From assembly GCA_964016875.1 (NCBI GenBank), contig OZ024722.1:15444576-15508575 (forward strand): 64,000 nt of DNA, written 5' to 3'. Position numbers and translations under genes: made by a program. The stretch is from Fallopia convolvulus. Taxonomy: Eukaryota > Streptophyta > Magnoliopsida > Caryophyllales > Polygonaceae. The notes under the pieces were generated by a model, which was given only the letters and a program-made list of their open reading frames with translations, made no database searches and was not told the DNA's origin. Every line of letters begins with the position of its first letter. Position 1 is the first letter of the stretch. Below, in pieces: positions 1 through 13,000 of this stretch.

Positions 1-146
1 TATTTGTCTTCTTTACCTACTCTGATCTATTGGATTTCTTAGAATTAGGGATTCTCGGGGGTCTTCTTTTTCTGCTATACTCTTCTTGATCCGGAATCTG
101 GATATATTTTCAGCATTATTGTTGTTGATTCGTTTGGAGCCGGAAG

Positions 147-3100
147 ATGGCGGATTCAAGTCCGGTTACGCCAGGGCAGGTGAGTATTTCTTGCTTAGGG
201 TTTTGTAATTTTGCTTGCTCGTAGTTGGGTTACAGTATCATTTTTAAGATGCATTGGCTTTGAGCTTATTTTCTTGCTTGTAATTATGGCTGCTAGTAAG
301 TTCAGCTAGTTTCAGCTCTAGCCTCTAGGAATGGGGTATTTTCTGCTGCTGTGCAAGTTAATGAGGCTACACTTTTGTGATTTCGAAACAATTGCTCAAT
401 AAATTAGTTTATACAAGGTGATAATAAGAATAATCAGATGACATAATATACAGAGCTGACATAAACCAGATCAGTGCAAATTGAGATGGGATCATGCACC
501 AGAAGTTGTTTTGTGACTACAAATGCATGCCAATGGAGTTAAAGGGATCTTGGAACATGCTGATCAACAACAACAACATCAACCCAGTGTTAACCTGCCT
601 CAGGCGGGATCTGGGGGGCCATGATGTACACACCCTTGCCCCAATATAAAATCAAGAGGGTGTATGAAGAAGGCCCAAGTATTATCATTGCCCGGAAGAC
701 CCAAGGAAAACTAAAATCCAGCTATGTGACGATGATAACTGAATCTAGTTAGAATGCACAAAATTGATGTAGGGGTTATATCCATCTCAAAGGCATTGTA
801 TAAAAGCCAATGAGCATGAGGATGCGCCCCACAAGGAACACGCTGATCAGTAACTATAAAATGTGATTTCATTCCCCCACTAACTTCCTGGCTAAAAATG
901 TGTAGCACACTCATATTCTGTATGGACTGCTGACTTGCTAACCATGATGTATGATCTCTTCTGTTAGTCATTTATCCTAACTTTGCTAAACCCTTTCATC
1001 CTCATGTTCAGGTATCTTTCCTGCTTGGGTTTATCCCAATACTGGTGGCATGGGCATATTCTGAAATTCTTGAATACAGAAAGACTTCATCTCATTCCAA
1101 AGTGTAAGACATGCTGTATCCCTTGTACAATTGTTGGACATATCATGTGGACTGTGTTTTATATATCCAATCTAACTTGTGTGATTTTGAACCATCCCTT
1201 GTCAGTTGTCACTTAAGGGAAACACAATGGTAGTAGATTTGTTCACTGGACTATTTCATGTTTTGGTCATGATACTTCAATGCTTTGAATCCTGATAGTC
1301 TTGCAAGGTGGTTGAGATATAAGATATTATAACTGTTAATTGAGTGTTCTGTGAGATTCCTTGTATGACATTACATGCTGGAATAGCAGTAATCATGGCT
1401 TATGCTAGGTTGAAAATATCGGATATGCTTTTCAGCTCCTGTCTTTGATGTTTTTCCTATTTTCAAGTTTTTTGTTGATATGAACGTGTATTTTATGGAT
1501 GTCAATGAAATTATGATTCATAATATAATGTTTTGTGTTCTTGATTCTTTGAATTTTTCTTAGCAGTCACTCAGACAATAATCTTGTTGAGCTTGGAAAT
1601 GAACCAGTGAAGGAAGATGACCGGGAAGTGCTGCTTGAAGGAGGCCTTTCAAAATCAGCATCTGCAAAATTTCATACTTCTTCCATTAAGTCAAACTTGA
1701 TGAGGTGATTTTCTGCTGAAGATGCAATACTAGTATACGGGCTTCCAAAATATCTGATTGTCTTCTCTCTATAGGTTTGTGATGATGGAGGATGCTTTCT
1801 TGCTGGAGAACAGAGCAACTTTAAGAGCTATGTGAGTTCCATATTGATAAAGGATTTCTTGGATACTACTTTTGCTTCTTCATCCCTATTGTTGACTGTG
1901 GTGCTAATTATCGCAGGGCTGAGTTCGGGGCCATTCTTTGTTATTACTACATCTGTGATCGTACAAACTTTTTTGGGGAATCCACTAAGGTGATTTTCTC
2001 TAATTTTACAGTGGAATTGCTTCACTTACCACTTATGTGTGCATCTTTCATGTTCAAAGTGGTCCAAGAGCTCGTAATATTGGAAGTGCTTTTAATCTGT
2101 TGCTATTCAGTGACTAGTGTACTTCCCCCTTCCCCCTTCCCCCCCCCCCCCTCGGAAGTATGGAGAGCTTTCTGTTAAAAAGTTTTTATGGCAAGCATTC
2201 GTCATAGTTTAGTTTTTTCTAACCTATGCCCTAAGGGCATAGGTTAAATATTTCATTCAAGGGAACTAAAATCCTATATGGAAATTAATGAACCCTTTTA
2301 CAAAAATAAATAAAATTTAAATAAATACAAATTAACAAAACATTATCATTTTAAGGAGCTTAACCTATGCCCTTGGGGCATAGGTTACAAAAATCGTATT
2401 ATAAAATAGAATTACATATTTAGCTACCCTTGCAGTTACTCTTCGATTAAATGTTACATTTGTAAAATCTTACTTCAACCCTGCATTCTTTTTTTTTTTG
2501 TTCCTAGGTACTAATGTAGCTTGATCATGAATTTCATGACAGTTGGACTTTTGTCTTTTAAGAAGCTCTTGCATGCAATGTCTCTTAATTGACTAGTTTC
2601 TTTTTTTTTTTTTAACAATTTTGCCAAAAAAAAAACGATAAAGATAAGAAACTCTATCTTGGATCGCAATTTGATTTTCTTGCATAAATCATGTCTGAAT
2701 TGACTGATTCTGTTTTTGTCCTCTTGAACAGAAATACAACCGCGATCTTTTCTTGTTCCTCTACTGCCTCTTGATCATAGTTTGTTGGATGACTTCTTTG
2801 AAGAAACATCAAGATAAATCAGCATTCTCTGGGAAGTCCATCCTATACCTTAATCGCCATCAGACTGAGGAATGGAAAGGATGGATGCAGGCAAGTATTT
2901 TGTATAAAATCATGCTTCCAAGTGAGATTAGATGGCTTCTATTGAGAGATCGAAATCCAAGTTCCCGCATTTAATAGGGTTAAATTGAGAACTATAATAC
3001 ATTTGTATTTTTTTATACTTCTGTCGCTTCTGGGTCTGTTTGGATTGCTGGGTATAATGAATTGCACAATGATCCAAACAGACTCTATCTTCAAAGCTTA

Positions 3101-6027
3101 ACTACCTCTTGAGCCTCATCCACATTAGCTTGCCTGCCTCAATTCTTTATTAGTTGCCAGTTGCCACAGGCAGAACCACTAAAAAGGCTTACCATTAGCA
3201 GGCAATGCTCCTAATACGAGCTTTATGCTTGCTGAGTATTTATGAATCCTTAGCACCTTCTCATCTTTCTATGTCAGGTAGATAACTAGATATACAGTGT
3301 CTATGAATCAATTTCTTTTGTCAGTATTTTTTCATATTAGAGAAGTAGGTGTGTGGATAGCAATAGTTTTTTTAACTGTCTTCTGATGCCTAGTTTATGT
3401 ATGTTCTTGATAACAGGTTCTTTTTCTGATGTATCACTATTTTGCTGCGGTGGAAATGTATAATGCTATACGTGTATTCATTGCTGCTTATGTTTGGATG
3501 ACTGGGTTTGGAAACTTCTCTTATTATTATATTAGGAAGGACTTCAGTCTTGCCCGCTTTGTTCAGGTAGGCAGTACTTCTGATTTCTGATTATAGATCT
3601 GATGAGTATGACTCTTGATAGTTTCATTGTTGTTGTTTCCTAATTTTATCCTTTGTCTGTGCAGATGATGTGGCGATTAAACTTCTTTGTAGCGTTTTGC
3701 TGCATTGTTCTCAACAATGACTATATGCTATATTACATTTGTCCAATGCATACACTTTTCACTCTGATGGTGTATGGAGCCCTTGGGATCTTTAGCAAGT
3801 ACAATGAGATACCGTCAGTTATGGCTGCGAAATTTTTTGCTTGTCTTCTTGTGGTTATAGTGATTTGGGAAATTCCTGGAGTTTTTGACATTATCTGGAG
3901 TCCATTTTCCTTCTTCTTGGGTAAGTAATTGAATTATGCAGAATGTTCCATGGTAAATACCTTTTGTTTTAGGGATGGGAACTTGATCAAGCAATTACAT
4001 TTCTTTACTCAAATGCTGATTTAAAACAAAAGTCAACCCAGTCCTGTAGTTTCTGTAATTTCTGATCTTTGATACAGTTCTTACGGTTTGATTGTCATTT
4101 TTTATTAGATGATAGATTAGGTGGCTGTTCTGTAGGAAATTTTAGTTTACTGCTAAAAAAACTTGTTAAAGATTATTTGGGCTTCAGACGGGATTTCTTT
4201 GCATTTTAGCTATCCCAAGCCAAGTTCTAAATTATTAGTACTTGATGCTAGAGCCTTTCACTATTTGATGCTTCGTATATTTGTACAGGGTACACTGATC
4301 CTGCAAAGCCAGATCTTCCTAAGTTGCATGAATGGCATTTTAGATCTGGTTTGGATCGGTACATATGGATTATTGGAATGATCTATGCTTATTATCATCC
4401 CAATGTAAGAATGATCTATGACTACAACCCTGATTACCTTCACTTTGCCTGGTATCATGATGATCTAAATGTTTGATGACTTCTGATCACTGTAGGTTGA
4501 AAAGTTGATGGAAAAATTGGAGGAAACTGAACCCAGAAAAAGACAATCGATCAAAACTGGAGTAGTTGCAGTTGCTGTATCTGTAAGTCAGAGGTTCTAG
4601 TGACTGTATATATGTTGCTGCTAGTCTCTTGGACAATGTCAATATTATATCTTTCTTTCAGGTTGGCTATTTGTGGTATGAGTATATTTACAAGATGGAC
4701 AAGATTACCTATAATAAGTACCATCCATACACATCATGGATTCCAATCACGTATGCATCTATAATTGTTTACTTTGTAGAAGTCTGAAAGAAATTTCTGA
4801 TTCTGTTTGTTCACTACATGACTACTTAACCGATTTAATTGCAGGGTGTACATATGTTTGCGCAATTTCACCCAGCACCTACGCAATTACTCTTTGACAC
4901 TCTTTGCGTAAGTAGAATTCAATTTGAGAAGTTAAAATACCTCAATACCATATGCTTCTTTTCTTTTGTCTAAATTCTTTCTTCCACTAGCAAAGGAATC
5001 ACCCTCCACTTTGTATATGCATGGGTAGCTTTTATTTTAATGTGTTGTCTCTATAATCCTTTGCTTCTGCTTCCCATAGTTTGATTCATTAACATATTGG
5101 TGGCAAAATATGGAACCACTTTTGTAAATTGTCCTTCCTTCTTCGTCGTCAGGTGGCTGGGAAAGATCACCCTGGAGACGTACATTTCCCAATTCCATAT
5201 ATGGCTGAGGTATCAAAACTTGCTCCTTTTGAATATTTTGAAGCCTCTTTCCTCAAGGCATCTTAATTTAGTAAGATTATTATAGGATAAGCTAACAAAC
5301 AAAGAAGAGGCCTGAAGGATGATGGAGATGAAAATTGCAAGATCAAAGTTTAAGAATGCTGGAAATGTTGTAGTCGGATATTTTTTTACTGTCTCCCCCT
5401 CCTATTAAATTATGGCTTATATTTGCAGATCAAGCGTGCCCAATGGTCAACCTAAATTGCTTCTGTCTTTTATTCCGGACTATCCTATGCTCAATTTCAT
5501 GTTGACAACTGCCATTTATGTCTTGGTAAGAATTGAACTCAGTGATTGGATTTAAGAATTCTAGAGATTTAGAAGCAATTATAAGGATAATAACGATAAG
5601 TGTTGCTTTTTCAGCTCTCTTGTCGACTCTTTGAGTTGACCAATATGCTCAAGTCTGTCTTTATTCCCACAAAGGACAATCGACGACTGCTACAGAATTT
5701 TATTGCTGGAATTAGCATTGCTGTATCTTTGTATCTACTCTCTCTCATTCTTCTGTTGATGCCTAGAACACCTGTGAGTATCTTATTCCTTATTTAATTT
5801 GCTTAAGGTGTGTTTGACCAGGCATTTGAGGATAGTCACCACAGTTGAAAACCTATTGAGGCTTGCTGTTGATAGCTTTTTATTTTGCTAACTGATTTAA
5901 CAAGCTGATTGTTGACAATTTGCATCAAGACATTGGGTAGAATAAGTTGATGATAGATTTTTGGATTAGGATTTCTGTATTCTCATGGACGTGTAAATTC
6001 TCTATCTACTTATTGCAGGCCACATAA
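147..6027 (+). CDS. RWA: RWA (REDUCED WALL ACETYLATION) Cas1p-like membrane protein, 16 exons
   Basis: Golgi multi-pass membrane protein needed for O-acetylation of xylan, pectin and other wall polymers, thought to supply acetyl groups to TBL acetyltransferases (family knowledge). Exons read as 147-179, 1012-1103, 1564-1704, 1775-1831, 1917-1989, 2732-2890, 3417-3566, 3665-3920, 4289-4404, 4496-4582, 4662-4750, 4845-4907, 5153-5209, 5429-5525, 5615-5773 and 6019-6027, giving 1638 nt or 545 codons plus stop, the usual family length. The start MADSSPVTPGQ precedes the first hydrophobic stretch. Downstream are the conserved Cas1p-like blocks (AEFGAILCYYYICDRT, NKYHPYTSWIPI, WLGKITLETYISQFHIW). 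The N-terminal catalytic SGNH domain of animal CASD1 is absent, as normal for RWA. The frame is open throughout. One intron (2891-3416) uses a GC donor. Which paralogue (RWA1-4) is unclear. Confidence 0.93.
565..680 (+). repeat. SINE-like relic (Au-SINE type) in RWA intron 1
   Basis: A CAA-rich stretch leads into a segment that reads acccagtgttaacctgcc, then a gcgggatctggggg block and a 'tgtacacacccttgcccc' block. This layout matches from memory the widespread angiosperm Au SINE family (cccagtg...gggtctggggagggt...accttacccc). It is diverged and has no target duplication that I can see, so it is an old fragment. No coding capacity. Confidence 0.45.
2221..2386. mobile_element. MITE-like element with palindromic ends in RWA intron 5
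   Basis: A 25-bp near-perfect palindrome at 2221-2245 (aacctatgccct-a-agggcataggtt) and a nearly identical one at 2362-2386 (aacctatgccc-ttg-gggcataggtt) bracket about 115 bp of AT-rich DNA. Each end can fold into its own hairpin, and the two ends are also inverted repeats of each other. No clear flanking duplication was found. A C-run of about 10 bases lies just upstream near 2140. Confidence 0.5.
3033..3083. repeat. Short fold-back (Tourist-like hairpin) in RWA intron 6
   Basis: gtctgtttggat and atccaaacagac form a 12-bp inverted repeat around about 27 bp. The motif resembles the ends of Tourist/hAT-type MITEs. The element is very small and may be an internally deleted relic. Confidence 0.35.
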
Positions 6028-6470
6028 ATGTTCATAGCAAACACAATCTATAAACAAGTTACACTGGAGAATACAAAGGAAGGGAGACATGACCGAAATC
6101 TCCTACAAAACAAAGCCAATGAAAGACTTGTGATGAAAAACGTCAGGAAATCATCTTGTTTCATGTTAGAAGAACACGAGGTAGGGGACTCTCGGCTTGT
6201 GAATGAAGCACTTTCGTATAGATCTTATTTTTCATTTATTTTCTTTTCTTTTTTGCCTTTTATATTGTAACATGATGTATTGTTATATATCATTGTTTTG
6301 CTTTGCCAATTTCTTCCCACCGTGTTTTTTGTCCGTCTTAAAAATTCAAGGTAGAATGTGTGACCTTGTTAATGGTGCCTTAAAGATGTTAGGACCCTTT
6401 ATCCATGTCCCTTGAATTGTTGTCGTTGCACACTCGATGACAATTTTAATGAAATTTTTTGTGGGAAAAT
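6028..6470 (+). other. RWA 3' untranslated region (inferred)
   Basis: This AT-rich stretch directly follows the RWA stop codon. It has no conserved reading frame. The exact polyadenylation site cannot be read from sequence alone. Confidence 0.4.
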
Positions 6471-6510
6471 TATTTATCGTGTTTTCTGTTTGCTCACATG
6501 CTGTTGGATC

Positions 6511-6799
6511 AGTACTCAATGCCAAAAGGTCTCCTGAATAGTCCAGGGGAGATTGAAATGATTATGTGTAATATTCTTGTTTCGATTTAATAATTTTAGA
6601 GGGTTCGTATTTTCTCACGTTAATAGGAGTTGCAATGTTATGGCTAATAAGCTTGTCAAATTGGGCCACAGTTATCCTGTTGACGCTTTTAGGAACCATC
6701 CAGAAAATATAGTTCTCATCCGCAAGATGTTTTAGGACGCCTTCCTTAACTAGGGTCTCCTAAATTTTACCTAATAAAAAAAAGTACTCAATGCCAAAA
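6511..6799 (+). mobile_element. 5'-truncated LINE insertion with perfect 17-bp target duplication
   Basis: The 17-bp sequence agtactcaatgccaaaa occurs at 6511-6527 and again at 6783-6799. The 255 bp between them end in an A-rich tail (aataaaaaaa). The body reads near its middle as FVFSHVNRSCNVMANKLVKLG, the C-terminal end of the RNase H domain of plant L1-type LINE ORF2 (compare H-x-NR-x-N-x-AD-x-LA). It is therefore the extreme 3' end of a LINE inserted by target-primed reverse transcription. It is dead on arrival but young enough for both duplications to be identical. Confidence 0.9.
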
Positions 6800-7050
6800 T
6801 TTCCTTGTCCTACAAAAGCAACAAACATGTTAAGGCCATGAATATCAATAAAACCAACTCATGAAACCCAAAAAAACACCCATTTTTATCATTTCTTTCT
6901 CTTGTACATCGTACACTCTCTTAATTCCATTTCATGAAACCCACTTAAATATCAATAAAACCCATGAAATCCACTTTTCTACTTTTCTCACTTCTCAACA
7001 ACCATTTATTTATCTATACACAATTACAACTATACCCTCTCTATATACAA

Positions 7051-8238
7051 TTACAACTTTTCTACTTTGCACATCATTCTTCCTTTTGCGGGATTGAGGT
7101 TTTCTTCACTAGCCAATTTGTAATATAGGTTCATCTTCTTGAACTGCACCTCTTCTCTCTTCATGGCCGCCAACTCTTGGGTTTGCTGCAACGATGCCTC
7201 TATCATACGCTTTGAAAGCTCAATATCTACAATCAATTGGGATGACGAGGATGCTCCTTTTGCTCTTCCTCTCTTAGCAGCTTTAATGCCGATTGGGAGC
7301 TCAACAAGGCCTTCATCATACCTACTTATTGGTGTATCAGGATCAGAAGTATCGCCTTCAGCTGATTCTGCCCTCGATCTCTTTGAGCTTCCAGTTCCGG
7401 AGCTCTGCTCAACGTATTGAGCCTTCCATCTTTGCTCCTTGTTCAAAACTTCCCAACACTTGATTTCAGTGAATTTGTGGCTAGTTTGGTGATAAAACAA
7501 CTCTTGAGCATAGTTCATAACATCATCAAATTAGCCGCTTCTTCTCATGCTCTCGGTATTCCGTTATTCGGTTCCAAATCTGAATATAATACCACTAAGC
7601 CTAGTCCATTTAGACTTACACGAACTCCAAGTTCGACACTAGTTGGTGGCTTTCTCTTCGTTGTAGTAGTCCCTAATTCGCTTTCAAAATGTTTTGCTCT
7701 TTTGTTGTGTGTATGTGATGACGTCTTTGCTTGTATTGAGCCAGGCACTAACTAGGCGCAATTTATCATCCACACTCAATGGTAATCCCTTGCTCGTCGG
7801 GAGAGACACTGTTTGCACGACTGGATCCACCACCACGAGCTGCACGACTACCACAGGGTCTACGACCACCACCTCAAGCTCCATGTCCGCAAGAACCTTC
7901 TGGTTGAGTGTTGTAAGGAGGTTCATCTTCCGGCTCAGCAGCCACATTTTCATCCGAGCCTAATGAAATTGGTGATTGTTGAGATTCGCCAAAGGTTTGG
8001 GAAGCTTGCACATATGAGAGTTGTTACAAGAATTGAGGATTTGGTTGGAATTGAGGTAAGATGGTGGAGGGTAATTTTGTTGGATTTATGGTTGGAGATT
8101 TTGATTAGGGTAATTAGGATAGAACATCGGATGGAAATTTTGAGGGTGATTTTGTTGAATGTTTGGTTGCAAATTGGGTAGGAAATTTGGGTGCCAATTT
8201 TGTGGAAAATTTGATGGAGGATTATCATCTGAATCCAT
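7051..8238 (-). pseudogene. NAM-associated / MYB-like protein (PIF/Harbinger partner type), frameshifted
   Basis: Read on the - strand from 8238, the start encodes an Asn/Pro-rich N-terminus (MDSDDNPPSNFPQNWHP...YPNYPNQNLQP). Remnants of a MYB/SANT-like trihelix domain follow (DDKLRLVSAWLNTSKDVI). The C-terminal half is still open at 7518-7051 (MNYAQELFYHQTSHKFTEIKCWEVL, then a KRSRAESAEGDTSDPDTP block), matching the 'No apical meristem-associated C-terminal' domain. The three parts lie in different frames with stops between them, so the gene is broken. Such proteins are abundant in plants as the second ORF of PIF/Harbinger transposons, but no transposase was found here. A possible element end near 8855 (gagcatgattatcggc on the - strand) is weak. 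Confidence 0.65.
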
Positions 8239-8239
8239 G

Positions 8240-10002
8240 ATCAAGATAATCTAGGTTTGAAAGATTGGGAAGAGAGAAATTATTGAAAGTTTGAGTGTGT
8301 TTTAGAAATGAGAATCTCATACATATTTATAGCAAAAAAATTAGGGTAGATGAAACTAAAAAATAATAAAATAATAGGATAGATATACTTACTCTTTTAA
8401 AATAGAGTAGATGAAGCTAAATATATTGCAACAATTTTATCTAAATATATATAAAATTGGTGGAAAATAAATTAGATAAAAAAATTATGAATTTAATATA
8501 ATTTTTGTAAGTTAAAACCGTGAGTTATTTTAAAAAGGAATTAATATGTGTTTGTTTACCCATAATCAACCCAAAAAATTAATTTAATTTTAAAGTGAAT
8601 CAAATATATACAAAATTGGTATCTATGAATAGATAAAAAAATATTACTTATAGTATAATTTATTATTATTATTATTATTAATTTAAAATTGGTTAAAATA
8701 ATCAATTGGCTATCGGTATTATGCACTGTTGATGAAACCCAAAAGGACGAGTTTCGACTGGCGAAACCAAATGGGCCAATTTCACCAATTTTTCTTCTTT
8801 TTTTACGTGAAACTCACTGAAACCGCTATCGATTTCGCCGATAATCATGCTCTAATATCCTTATCCAAGGTCTATTTAAATTCATTAAGGGTCGTTTGGC
8901 ATCGATGTCATCCACTAACGAACCCAAAGCATTCCAAGGTAGAGTGATGACCTTAAGCTTGTTGAAAAGGGTCAAGCAATTGAATTCCTCAATCACCATA
9001 AATAAACCATGCACAGTAAGTTGAAGAACCTAATAAATCGCCTTTGCATCTACCACCTCCACCATCGAGTCTTGTTGAATCTTTCAAGAACCAAAGGAGT
9101 AAATCGATCAATCATCTCATTATGCAATAAAACGAGAACTAAATCGATCAATCATCTCATCATGCAATAACACGAGCACCACAACAATATCAACGCCAAC
9201 TTGATAGCCTTTTGCAAAATCATCCATTACATCCTTAAAACCCTTTGACTTTTGGATTTCCACACTCCCTATGTAAGACCCCCATTTTACAGACTTATAA
9301 TGGAATGTTACTGTCGGCGGACTCAGACTTTCCTGTCCAAGGTCGTTGAGGCTTAGGTGACCAAGAATGAATAAAGACACATTTAAATAACATAATCTAA
9401 TAAAACAAATCTTCTTGTATTCATAAACATATTTACACATGAGTTTACAGCAGAATACATAAAAGAGGAATCGTTGTTTCTGGAATACAACAAATAAAAC
9501 TTTTAAAATCCTGGAAACGTGTGTCTTCACGCTTCTTTCCTTCCTTCCTTCCTTTTAAAATCCTGGAAACGTGTCTTTTAAAATCGTTGTCATCCAAAGC
9601 TTCTTTCCTTCCCAACCTTCCATGGTCTTCACGCTTTATCTTCTCTACTTTTCTCCCTAGAACCTGATATATCCATAGAAACAAGAAATATTAGCCGAAT
9701 CGAATCGGGAAGAAGCAAGGATATTGTAATATTGGGGAATATTTTGATATTTTTATCCTATTTTTATATTACTTGAATTTTCGTGTTGAGATTACTTAGC
9801 ATATAAGTAATCTCGGATAAATAATAACATTTAATATTTAATTTTTAATTTAAGTTAATTATATTTTAAAAAGTTTTTAATTAAAAGTTAATTGATTATT
9901 ATTTAGGGTAAAGTTTATAGTAAAAGAGATTTGAGGGACAAACTATATATTAAACCGCCACTCACGTTATATTTTATATAGGGCATGATTCCGGTGAGTA
10001 CC
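8240..10002. other. AT-rich spacer without recognisable genes
   Basis: This is mostly A+T-rich sequence with a short (TTA) run near 8662. At 9496-9620 a segment containing ttttaaaatcctggaaacgtgt is repeated with a CCTT run between copies, a local direct duplication. Open frames here look random. Confidence 0.5.
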
Positions 10003-10048
10003 ACTCTTTTTTTTATACAACGAGCAACAAGCTCATTACAGGTAAACA

Positions 10049-13000
10049 TTAGACTACCTTAACAGAACAAGGCCAACCTAAATCATCGCAACGGATGATC
10101 TTTAAGAACTGTAACAATAAAGGATAACAAAAAACACTACTTCTAAAATTAGTAGTACTGGAATTTGAACTTGAGTCTTGTAGGATCTGCCGACAATGTC
10201 CAATATTGACATGTCTTCTTGCAAGGAAGTCTACCGCAGCATTACATTTCCTAAAACAATGGAAAAAAACCACCTCCTGAAACCCAATCACCAAACTTTT
10301 AATTTCCTTAACTAAATGTTTAATTTCCCAAGGAATCTTCCAAGTACTTCATAAAGAATTAATTAATGTTAAATTATCCCTTTCTATTATCAAATGTGAA
10401 ATATTAAGTGATAATGCCATTTTAATCCCTTCAATCATCGCAATTGATTCAGCTTGAATAATAGAAACATCCAAAATTTTCTTATGGTCTATTTTATGAA
10501 CACAACTATTACTATCTCTAATGATAGTACTTATATAAGTGTCAGAGTTCAATTGTTTAGAAGTATCAGTATTTAATTTAAACCATTGGGGAGGCGGTTT
10601 TCTCCAAACTGCATTTGACTTTCTCTGTCGAGTATTTTCATTAGGATGTAATTTTGTATTAGAGGTTTTACAGATAGAAAGGTCCCATAAGGAGAATTCT
10701 CTAAAAGCTAACTCAACGAGACTTAACTTAGAGTTCACAATTTTTTTCTTGAAAATTAATGCATTTCTGTGATTCCAAATATACCACCAAAGGAAACATA
10801 ATATGTCTGAGTTCATATTTAATTGTAAAGTTTCAAATAAATCAGTCTTAAAAGAATTTGTTATATTAGCAATTATAAAACTGATTTTTTAATTTAATTT
10901 CTAAGTTGGACATCATTTTTTGGGTAAAAGGACATAAGAAAAATAAGTGATGAAGCGATTCAGGTGCAGATTCACATAAAGAACAAGTAGCATAGACCGA
11001 GTTATAATATTTATTAATTCTATCAGTTGTAGGCAGACAGTCTGAGCATGCTTTCCATATAAAATTCTGAATTTTAGGGGGTACTCGCAATCTCCAAATC
11101 CAAGAGAAACCCGATGTAGGCAAATTTCTAAAAGATGTTATTAATTCAGAAGCTGATTTAACTGTAAAAGAGCCATCCGACGGCGGGGTCCAAATTATGG
11201 AGTCCTGTACGTCAGAAATAGGCAGAAAAATAGAAGAAATATTAGGAATTATCCAAGACGGTAATAATGTAGATAGTGCTACTATATCCCATGTTTTATT
11301 TGGTAAAATAAAGGAACATACTTTAAAATGAATATTTTCATTGTCAAAATACTCCATTAAATTAGAATTTCCTACCCAAGTATCTGACCAAAATAAGATA
11401 TTTTTTCCATTTCCAACTAGCCATTTAATACCCTTAGAAAACACGTCCTTAATATGTAATAATCTTCCAAATTGCCATGATGTAGCTTTGGGTGTATAAT
11501 TAAGTATATGTTGATTTCGTAAATACTTTTCATTAATTATTTTTACCCATATATTATGAGGATTAGTAATAATTTTCCATAGTAATTTCATCTGAAGAGC
11601 AGCATTATTATTATAGGCAGTTCTTAAACCTACTCCACCATTTTCCTTTGGGGAACAAATCTTTTCCCAACTAATTAAAGGATGATGATTAGGTAAATAT
11701 TTATTCCAAAAAAAGTTCTATTAATTTTATCTATTTCATCAAAAATACCTTTTGGTAGAAAGAAACTTTTGCATTACAAAACTAATCTTGCCTAAGAGGT
11801 TGGACTGAATTAAAACAGTCCTGCCCTCCTGGGAGATAGAATTAGCTTTCCACTGAGTTAATTGTTGTTTAAGTTTATCTGTAATATCATTAAACATTGA
11901 GATCTGAACACGTCCTTTTAATATAGGGATACCTAAATATTTTTCCATTGAGGTAGTAATTTGTATATTTAAGATAGCAGCTAATGAGGCAGCCATAGGG
12001 CGAGAAATATTTTCAGAGGTTTGAAAAGAGCTTTTATTGTAATTAATTGATAGTCTAGACAAAATACAAAATTTGTCCAAGAAAGATTTAATATACTGAA
12101 TATTATCCAAATTCGCATTTGCAAAAATTATAGTATCATCTACAAAGCTTAAAAATGGAATACTAGTTCCATTCTTAACTAACTGAATTCCAATTTTAGG
12201 AGAGGTTTTAGCCGATTCAACTTGCAAAGTACGCGCTAAATATTCCATAGCTAAGATAAAAATAAAAGGGGGCATTGGGTCTCCTTGTCTAATTCCACAT
12301 TGAGGAGTAAACTCAGGGCCAGGTTCATTATTAACAAGAACCGAGGAAGAAGATGTGGTAATACACGTCATTATTATATGAACCCAGTAAGCACTAAAAC
12401 CAAATTTTTAATAATATTTGTTTGATAAAATTCCAGTCTATTTTATCATATGCTTTTTCCATGTCTATTTTAATAGCCATCCATCCCTGACGGCCTTTCT
12501 TATTTTTATGGAAAGAATGGAAAATTTCATGGGCTATTAAAATATTATCTTGGATAAGTCTACCTTGTACAAACGCTCCTTGTAGCGGATGAACTAGATT
12601 TGGAAGGATATAAGATATTCTTGCGACAATTATTTTAGTAATTATTCTATAAATTGTGTTACACAAACTAATGGGTCTATAGTGATTAATAGTTAAAGGA
12701 GAATCAATTTTTGGTATTAATGTAATGAAAGATTTATTAATAGCTTGAAGCATATGACTAGAGTGAAAGAATGAGCTGATAGCAGAGCAAACCGAGTTCC
12801 CAACAATATGCCAATAGTGTTGGAAAAATTCTGTTGTGAAACCATCTGGACCAGGAGTTTTATCTGGACCCAAATCTTTAACAGCTGTTTTAATTTCCGT
12901 TTGGGTGGGTACTTTAGTAAATTGAAAGTTGTCTTCTTGCGTAACTAGACAAGGTATAATGTTTAAATCATTTGTTTGAATAGAACACAATGGATTAGCC

